DNA of 48,499 nt from Sphingomonas dokdonensis (GTDB lineage Bacteria > Pseudomonadota > Alphaproteobacteria > Sphingomonadales > Sphingomonadaceae): NCBI RefSeq assembly GCF_002197685.1, contig NZ_NBBI01000011.1, positions 1 to 48,499 on the forward strand, written 5' to 3'. Of this stretch, positions 43,212-48,499 are shown in pieces; within the stretch, counting starts at the first letter, position 1, and every line of letters starts with the position of its first letter. The translations under genes were made by a program, and so were the position numbers. A model generated the notes under the pieces. It did not search any database and was not told the DNA's origin. It saw nothing but the letters and a program-made list of their open reading frames with translations.

Positions 43212-44279
43212 ATGACCGATATGATCGAGCGCAGTTCCGATCCCTACAACGCCGAGCCGACGCCCGGTGCGTTGATCGAGCGGTTCCTGACGCCGCAGGC
43301 GCTGTTCTACGTGCGCAGCCACGGGCCAGTGCCGGATCTGCCCGCCAATCATCGGATCGAGGTGAGCGGGACGGGCATAGCGAGCCGCTTCTTCTCGGTG
43401 GAAGAACTGAAAGCTACGTTTTCCACGCACTCGGTGACAGCCGTGCTCCAATGCGCGGGTAACCGGCGCACGGACCTCCAGCAGGTCGGCAAGACGTCGG
43501 GCGATCCTTGGGATGTCGGCGCGATTGGCAATGCGGAGTGGACCGGCGTACGCCTGGCCGATGTGCTCGATGCAGTTGGCGCGCCTGATGCGTCCAACCT
43601 GTTCGTGGCGTTCACCGGCGCCGACGAGGTGGACGTGGAGGGCGAAGAAGCCTTGTTCGGGGTCTCGATCGCCATGGACAAGGCGCGGCAACCCGACGTC
43701 CTCATTGCCTGGGCGATGAACGGCGAGCCGCTGACGCCCGAACATGGCGCCCCGCTCCGCATGGTGGTGCCGGGCTATGCAGGCGTGCGCAGCGCCAAAT
43801 GGCTGACACGGATCGAGGTGCGAGACACGCCTTCCGACGCACCGATCCAGGCGCACGACTACAAGCTGTTTCCCGCCGATGTGACGAGCGACACCGTCGA
43901 CTGGAGCCAGGGTCTGACGATCAACGCCATGCCGCTCAACGCCGCGATCTGCTCGCCCGGTGCGGGCGAGAGTTTGGCCGCCGGAGAGGTGCGGATTGAG
44001 GGATATGCCATTGCCTATGACCGCCGTATTTCTCGGATCGAAGTGTCGGTGAACGGCGGTCGCGACTGGCAACAGGCGACCTTCGCCGATGATCCGGAGA
44101 CGCGCTGGGGCTGGCGGCGCTGGATCCTTGACGCCACACTTGCCAAGGGACGCCAGCACCTTGTCGCCCGTGCCTTCGACGAGACCGGGCAGGGACAGCC
44201 CGAGCGGCCGGATACGATGTGGAATTTCGCCGGCTATCTGTGCACCGCCTGGCATCACGTTCACGTGCTGGTCGAATGA
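43212..44279 (+). CDS. cytoplasmic sulfite oxidase-like molybdopterin enzyme
   Basis: 355 residues, no signal peptide. Mo-co domain with Cys81 in VLQCAGNRR, DVGAIGNAEWTGVRL, and a dimerisation domain (IEVSVNGGRDWQQATF). It lacks the haem domain of eukaryotic sulfite oxidase, so its electron acceptor is unknown. It is a second, distinct enzyme of the same superfamily, divergent from the periplasmic system. Its stop overlaps the next start (ATGA). Confidence 0.88.
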   Translation: MTDMIERSSDPYNAEPTPGALIERFLTPQALFYVRSHGPVPDLPANHRIEVSGTGIASRFFSVEELKATFSTHSVTAVLQCAGNRRTDLQQVGKTSGDPWDVGAIGNAEWTGVRLADVLDAVGAPDASNLFVAFTGADEVDVEGEEALFGVSIAMDKARQPDVLIAWAMNGEPLTPEHGAPLRMVVPGYAGVRSAKWLTRIEVRDTPSDAPIQAHDYKLFPADVTSDTVDWSQGLTINAMPLNAAICSPGAGESLAAGEVRIEGYAIAYDRRISRIEVSVNGGRDWQQATFADDPETRWGWRRWILDATLAKGRQHLVARAFDETGQGQPERPDTMWNFAGYLCTAWHHVHVLVE

Positions 44280-44788
44280 TCGAAGCATCAGCGGCACCGG
44301 ACGTCGCTTTCTGGATCGATGCGATTGGCCGGCTGGTGGTGGCGACCGCGGCCGGGATGGTGCTCGGCTGGGAACGCTCGCGTGAGAACCGGCAGATCAT
44401 GGGCCTGCGGACGCTGGGTCTGGTCGGTCTGGCGAGTTGCATCGCCGTGCAGGCGATCGTGCATAGTGGCTTGCCGAACGTGAACGCCGATGCCGCAGGA
44501 CGGGCGATGCAGGGCATTCTGTCCGGCGTCGGCTTCATCGGTGCCGGTGCGGTGCTGCGGGTCGGCCAGGGTCAGGAGGTGCATGGCCTCGCGACCGCCG
44601 CGTGCATCTGGGTCACCGCCACGATCGGCGCGGCAGCGGGGTTGGCAGTGTGGCCGCTCATCATCGGCGGGGTGAGCCTTGCAATGCTCGTCCTGTTCGT
44701 CGGTGCGCCGCTGGAACGCCGCATCCGCGAGCGGGCTCGCCTGACGCCGGCTGAGGCCGACAGGAAGGATGTCGAGCGCAAGCCGTGA
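44276..44788 (+). CDS. MgtC/SapB-family membrane protein
   Basis: 170 residues: about five membrane helices with the MgtC signature (GWERSRENRQIMGLRTLGLV, ILSGVGFIGAGAVLR, GLATAACIWVTATIGAAAG). The C-terminal soluble domain of virulence MgtC is replaced by a short charged tail. Translationally coupled to the molybdopterin enzyme, an unusual pairing. Confidence 0.9.
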   Translation: MIEASAAPDVAFWIDAIGRLVVATAAGMVLGWERSRENRQIMGLRTLGLVGLASCIAVQAIVHSGLPNVNADAAGRAMQGILSGVGFIGAGAVLRVGQGQEVHGLATAACIWVTATIGAAAGLAVWPLIIGGVSLAMLVLFVGAPLERRIRERARLTPAEADRKDVERKP

Positions 44789-44839
44789 TCCCGCTGGACC
44801 GCCCGGTGCCTGTCAGCGTCGGGAAGCGGCAAGGTGCAA

Positions 44840-45610
44840 TCAGGACACCAACGCCGCATCGGCCTGGCGCCGGACCTCGTCGGCGATCGGATGCAACTCG
44901 GCCGCGGGTCGCTCGCCCACCACACTATAGCCGATCCCATCAACCGCCCATGTGACCCGGCCCATGGTCCCGCTGGACGTGCTGGTCATGCTCGCGGTCT
45001 TGTCGATCTGCATAGGCCTCGTCAGCACCGCGAGTTTCGACGCTTGCGGTCCGTCGTAGAGGAGCAGTGCCGCAGGGCCGTGAGGCGTCGCGACCAATCG
45101 CCCCCCGCCATAGCGATAGCCGGCTGTGCTGAGGTCCGGGATGGTGACGCGCTCACCCAGTCGGGCGGAGGTCCACCGGATCAGCATGGCGCGCTGGTCG
45201 GGGCCGATTTCCGCCGGTCGTATCCGGTCGGCGGCATAGACACGGAAATTGTCACTCGCCTCGTTGGCCAGCGCCGCGATGCCCGCGCGGGGTTCACCGC
45301 TCCACCGCGCGCTCGACCAGCCCCCGCCAAACCCCAACGCCAGCAGAAGTGACGCGGCAATGGCGAGTTGCCAACGCGGTTGCCTTTGCCGTCCCCTGAT
45401 CGCTGCCACGCGCATCGTCGCCGGAATGGGTTCGTCCGCGATCGTGGTGAACAGGGATGCAAGGGCTCGCGCCTGCTCCGCCTGCTCCCGCAAACGGGCA
45501 TGCAGATCCGGCTGGCCTTTAAGGTAGGCGTCAACCAGGCGCTGCCGCTCGGGCGACAACCTGCCATCGATCCATGCGGCCAGATCGTCCTCGCCGATCG
45601 GGCTGGTCAT
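44840..45610 (-). CDS. anti-sigma factor
   Basis: 256 residues with an N-terminal cytoplasmic zinc-free anti-sigma-like segment (IGEDDLAAWIDGRLSPERQRLVDAYL), one membrane helix (about 80-98) and a periplasmic sensor part. The start overlaps the sigma stop by 4 bp. It should hold the adjacent ECF sigma inactive until a signal arrives. Confidence 0.82.
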   Translation of the reverse strand: MTSPIGEDDLAAWIDGRLSPERQRLVDAYLKGQPDLHARLREQAEQARALASLFTTIADEPIPATMRVAAIRGRQRQPRWQLAIAASLLLALGFGGGWSSARWSGEPRAGIAALANEASDNFRVYAADRIRPAEIGPDQRAMLIRWTSARLGERVTIPDLSTAGYRYGGGRLVATPHGPAALLLYDGPQASKLAVLTRPMQIDKTASMTSTSSGTMGRVTWAVDGIGYSVVGERPAAELHPIADEVRRQADAALVS

Positions 45611-46116
45611 TGCACGCTCCTCAATCGCGGCCGTTCACCCTCCCGGAGGAGTGTCGCCAGACGGTCGCGCCCCCGCGATATGCGCGACATCACCGTGCCC
45701 AGCGGCACGCCGACGACGGCAGCGACCTCCGCATAGGGCAGACCCTCGACCGATACGAGGAGCAGCACCGTTCGCTGCTCTTCAGGCAACGCATCAAGCG
45801 CGCGCAGCAGGTCGCGGTGGTGCAGGCCTGTGTCCTGATCGGCCGGACGGCCGAGCGCGGCGTCATCCACGAGGTGGAGCGGAACCGCCGTGCCTCGCCG
45901 GCTACGCTGCCGCTGATGGTCGACCAACAGATTGTGCAGGATCGCGTAGACCCATGGGCGAACCTCCACCCCGCGCCGCTGTCGCCATCGCCCGACCGCG
46001 CGCTCGAGGCAATCCTGCACCACGTCGTCCGCCATCGCCCGATCGCGCAGCCACGACCGGGCATAGCGGCGCAGGCCGGGGATCAGGGGTTCGATCGCGG
46101 CGGCAAGAGGGTCCAT
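45607..46116 (-). CDS. ECF sigma factor
   Basis: 169 residues with region 2 (SWLRDRAMADDVVQDCLERAV) and region 4 (LPYAEVAAVVGVPLGTVMSRISRGRDRL). Begins one base after the stop of the beta-propeller gene. Separate from the CnrH-like factor of the copper island, so the window carries two ECF circuits. Confidence 0.88.
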   Translation of the reverse strand: MDPLAAAIEPLIPGLRRYARSWLRDRAMADDVVQDCLERAVGRWRQRRGVEVRPWVYAILHNLLVDHQRQRSRRGTAVPLHLVDDAALGRPADQDTGLHHRDLLRALDALPEEQRTVLLLVSVEGLPYAEVAAVVGVPLGTVMSRISRGRDRLATLLREGERPRLRSVQ

Positions 46117-46117
46117 T

Positions 46118-47557
46118 TCAGTCGCGCTGCACCTGCACGATGCGTCCAGGCGCGCCGTTCACCACCTCCGCCACCGCCAGAAAGCGGCGGGGCGTCGCGG
46201 TGCTGCCCTGAACGATCTGCCGGATCGGACCCGATGCGTTGACGATCGCCGCACCTGCCGGGTTGCTCATGAAGTTCGCAAGCGGCTCTACCGCACCACT
46301 GCCGTCCGCATTGGCGGTCAGCACGAGCATGTAAGGCTTTTTGGGCTGCAAACCGGTAACGGCACTTTGCACGACCTGAATTATGCCCTGGTCGAAGAGG
46401 GTGATGCTGCTTGCTGTACCTTTGCCGCCGATCGGCCCCATGGTCAGATGCAACGCCTTGCCGGCCGTGCCGAGCGGCTGGAGATTGTCGGTGCCGGGGC
46501 CTGTCGGAACTGCGTTCGACACATAGGCGATCGCCTGCGGTGCCTGTCCGACCGGCACGGTGGCAACGACCGTGTTGCCAGCGGTGTCGATCGCGGCGAG
46601 CTCATCGGCATTCTCCAGCCCGACGTAGATGCGCCGGCCGTCGCCCGATGGCCAGACACCGTGCGGCATCTTGCCGACCGGGATGGTGGCGACGGGCGCG
46701 AAGTCGGATGTGCGGAACACCTTCACCGCATTCTCTCCGCCGACCGTCACATAGGCGAACTGCCCCTTGGCCGTGCGGGCGAAGTTGACATGGTTGGTGA
46801 TCGGCCCGGTATCCAGCACCTTCAGGATCGCGAAGGGTGGTCTCGCATCGAATGCGACCGTCTTGCCGATGTCCTTCAGCGTGAACCACACCTGCTTGCC
46901 GTCCGGCGTCGCGGCAATATTGGGACAGAACGGGCTTGGCTGTGCCACCTGTCCGACCTGCGCGTGGGTCGCGACATCGAACACGGCCAGCACCGGATTG
47001 AACGACGAACAGACATAGCCGTACCGGCCATCGGGAGAGAAGATCGTCATGCCCGGACCACCGGGCGTCTTGATGCGCCCCGTCTCCTTGTACGTCGTAG
47101 GGTCGAGCACGGCGATATAGTCCTCGCCGCGTACCGTAACCCACACCTCCTTGCCGTTTGGCGTGAAGAACGCCTCGTGCGGACTGCGCCCGACATAGGT
47201 CGTGTGCTTGACGGTGTTGGTGGCGGTGTCGATCCACGACACGGCGTTCGATCCGATCGACACGACCGCCAAGGTCTTCCCGTCCGGCGAGAAGCCGAGG
47301 CCGTGGACCAGCACCTGTCCCTTGTAGAGCGGCGAAAAGTTCATCGGCTGGGGATCGCCCAGCTTGATGACGCCGAGCAGCCGGTTGTCGGCCGGGTCCG
47401 TCACCGACACCGTGTTGGAGAATTGTTCGGACGCATAGACGCGGTCGCGGTGGCTGACGGGTACGTCCCTGGCGTTCCATGGCGCCTGCTGGGCCATGGC
47501 GATCCCCGGTGCGGCGCTCATCAGCAAGGCGGCCGATCGAAGGATGGTCCGGATCAT
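46118..47557 (-). CDS. periplasmic YVTN/YncE-type beta-propeller protein
   Basis: 479 residues: signal peptide (ending AMAQ) and repeated blades of the form FSPDGK...AVSWIDTATNTV, TPNGKEVWVTVRGEDYIAVLD and SGDGRRIYVGLENADELAAID. A C-terminal domain of about 130 residues follows that may be a separate fold. Propellers of this type accompany metal and redox enzymes. Operon with a DUF305 gene upstream. Confidence 0.85.
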   Translation of the reverse strand: MIRTILRSAALLMSAAPGIAMAQQAPWNARDVPVSHRDRVYASEQFSNTVSVTDPADNRLLGVIKLGDPQPMNFSPLYKGQVLVHGLGFSPDGKTLAVVSIGSNAVSWIDTATNTVKHTTYVGRSPHEAFFTPNGKEVWVTVRGEDYIAVLDPTTYKETGRIKTPGGPGMTIFSPDGRYGYVCSSFNPVLAVFDVATHAQVGQVAQPSPFCPNIAATPDGKQVWFTLKDIGKTVAFDARPPFAILKVLDTGPITNHVNFARTAKGQFAYVTVGGENAVKVFRTSDFAPVATIPVGKMPHGVWPSGDGRRIYVGLENADELAAIDTAGNTVVATVPVGQAPQAIAYVSNAVPTGPGTDNLQPLGTAGKALHLTMGPIGGKGTASSITLFDQGIIQVVQSAVTGLQPKKPYMLVLTANADGSGAVEPLANFMSNPAGAAIVNASGPIRQIVQGSTATPRRFLAVAEVVNGAPGRIVQVQRD

Positions 47558-47558
47558 G

Positions 47559-47942
47559 TCAGTGCTCCATATGGCTGTGGTGGTCGCCGCCCTGCGTCGG
47601 GGCTGGCGTCGAAGGGGGTAGCGGCTGACCGATCGCCAGCTTCATGGCGGCGATCTCCTGCTGCTGATCAATGATGATCTCCTGCGCGATGCGCTTGAGC
47701 TGCTCGTTGTGGCCGTAGCGAAGCTCCGCCACCGCCATATCGATGGCACCCTGATGATGCGGAAGCATCATCGTGACGAAGTCGCGGTCGACGTCGCCGG
47801 ACGGCTTGACCATCATGCCCGCCATCATCCGGTCCATCGCGGCAGCCACCATGCTGGCGTAACCACCGGCAGGGGCGGCCGCGACTGCGCCTGTGAGCAG
47901 GGCCGAAGCAGTCAGACCGAGCATCCAATATCGTCTACGCAT
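47559..47942 (-). CDS. DUF305 periplasmic protein (third copy)
   Basis: 127 residues from ATG 47942 with GGAGG upstream. Signal peptide, then VTMMLPHHQGAIDMAVAELRYG and LKRIAQEIIIDQQQEI of the DUF305 core, Pro/His tail ending HHSHMEH. First gene of the DUF305-propeller-sigma-antisigma operon. Confidence 0.85.
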   Translation of the reverse strand: MRRRYWMLGLTASALLTGAVAAAPAGGYASMVAAAMDRMMAGMMVKPSGDVDRDFVTMMLPHHQGAIDMAVAELRYGHNEQLKRIAQEIIIDQQQEIAAMKLAIGQPLPPSTPAPTQGGDHHSHMEH

Positions 47943-48113
47943 AAGCCTCCGGCGCATCAGTCCTGAAAGCATAGACGACGCTCGTCCGGGTTTATTCCAT
48001 GGGTGAGCCGGTTATCAGCCTTCCCGATTGGGAACCTCCAACGGGACGGATCGGACCAGCATAAAAATGCGCCCGATGAACGCCGGAGCTTTCCCAAAAT
48101 ATGTTCCCGAAAT

Positions 48114-48158
48114 ATGAGTCCCGAAATTCGCTGTTCGAGTTGGGATAACGGGACTCAT
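48114..48158. promoter_or_regulatory. operator/res-like inverted repeat before right-edge recombinase
   Basis: Perfect 10-bp arms ATGAGTCCCG (48114-48123) and CGGGACTCAT (48149-48158); the second arm runs into the start codon. Further CCCG/GGGA words upstream (from about 48022) suggest a multi-subsite resolvase target and autoregulation. Confidence 0.5.
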
Positions 48159-48499
48159 GCTGGTTGGTTATGCGCGTGTCTCGACGTCCGATCAGGACCT
48201 GACGCTGCAAACCGATGCGCTGACCAGAGCCGGGTGCGAAAAGCTGTTCACCGACAAGGTTAGCGGCGCGAAGCTGAACCGGCCCGGCCTGATCGAGGCC
48301 CTCAATTTCGTGCGGGCCGGCGACACGCTGGTCATCTGGAAGCTCGATCGGTTGGGCCGCTCGATCCAAGGCCTGATCGAACTGGCGGCCGACCTCTCGG
48401 CGCGCAAGGTCGATTTCCGGTCGCTGACGGATGGGTTCGACACGTCCACGCCATCGGGGCGGCTGCTGTTCCATATCCTTGCCTCGGTCGCGGAAATGG
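48157..48499 (+). CDS. serine recombinase, N-terminal part (cut by window edge)
   Basis: 114 codons of the catalytic domain: MLVGYARVSTSDQDLTLQ with Ser9, VIWKLDRLGRSIQGLIEL, and SGRLLFHILASVAEM at the edge. Tn3-family resolvase character. It is different from the recombinase at 38515-39090. Its DNA-binding tail is outside the window. Confidence 0.92.
   Translation, partial: MLVGYARVSTSDQDLTLQTDALTRAGCEKLFTDKVSGAKLNRPGLIEALNFVRAGDTLVIWKLDRLGRSIQGLIELAADLSARKVDFRSLTDGFDTSTPSGRLLFHILASVAEM

Overview
The window looks like a stretch of a large accessory plasmid from an alphaproteobacterium, most likely a sphingomonad (Sphingomonas, Sphingobium or Novosphingobium type). I infer this from the high G+C content, the style of the Ti-type traA/traC/traD/traG mobilisation genes, the iteron-controlled Rep_3-type initiator, and the ars, cop and czc genes packed into operons whose stop and start codons overlap. 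This placement rests on protein character only; no search was run. Both window edges cut through serine recombinase genes on the + strand.

Layout. 423-3987: an arsenic operon (arsR, arsC, arsB, a YnfA-like membrane protein, a GNAT acetyltransferase, arsH). 3978-5201: a MerR-type regulator and a glutaredoxin-MauE fusion under a mer-like operator. 5239-14809: a large copper island. Its minus strand reads from a CnrYXH-like signalling trio (12704-11429) into a CopA multicopper oxidase, CopB, a PepSY protein, two DUF305 proteins and a DUF411 protein. Its plus strand holds two small secreted proteins and copC-copD, and a copper-storage four-helix protein lies convergent to copD. 14823-23576: a Co/Zn/Cd efflux operon (three CDF exporters, czcCBA, a His-rich secreted protein) with a CadR-type MerR regulator.

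23577-24515 is a 0.94 kb gene-free stretch full of perfect inverted repeats. 24516-29907 is the mobilisation module: traA relaxase, an oriT-like hairpin, traC, traD, a 94-aa protein and the traG/virD4 coupling protein. No type IV secretion channel genes are visible. 29949-31501 is the replication region, with a DnaA box, an AT-rich tract, five tandem 22-bp iterons plus outlying copies, and repA. 31511-32849 is a partition cassette (parA plus a small probable DNA-binding protein) threaded by four clusters of an 8-bp-period hexamer repeat. Next come a SprT-like protease gene with an apparent frameshift, a two-gene CBASS antiphage system (Cap15-like effector and CD-NTase), and a serine recombinase / N6-adenine methylase / BsuBI-PstI-type endonuclease operon.

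39225-44788: a sulfite module with a periplasmic sulfite dehydrogenase, its cytochrome c, a TehA/SLAC1-type exporter and a LysR regulator, divergent from a second, cytoplasmic molybdopterin enzyme and an MgtC-like protein. 44840-47942: an operon of DUF305 protein, YVTN beta-propeller, ECF sigma and anti-sigma. 48157-end: the N-terminal part of another serine recombinase.

The overall picture is a backbone (replication, partition, mobilisation, phage defence) flanked by metal, metalloid and sulfite cargo. No transposase gene is visible; serine recombinases and resolvase-site-like dyads mark several junctions. The least explained elements are the partition-cassette repeats, the covarying inverted repeats near 24 kb, and the CnrX-like sensor that keeps a complete metal-ligand set inside a copper cluster.
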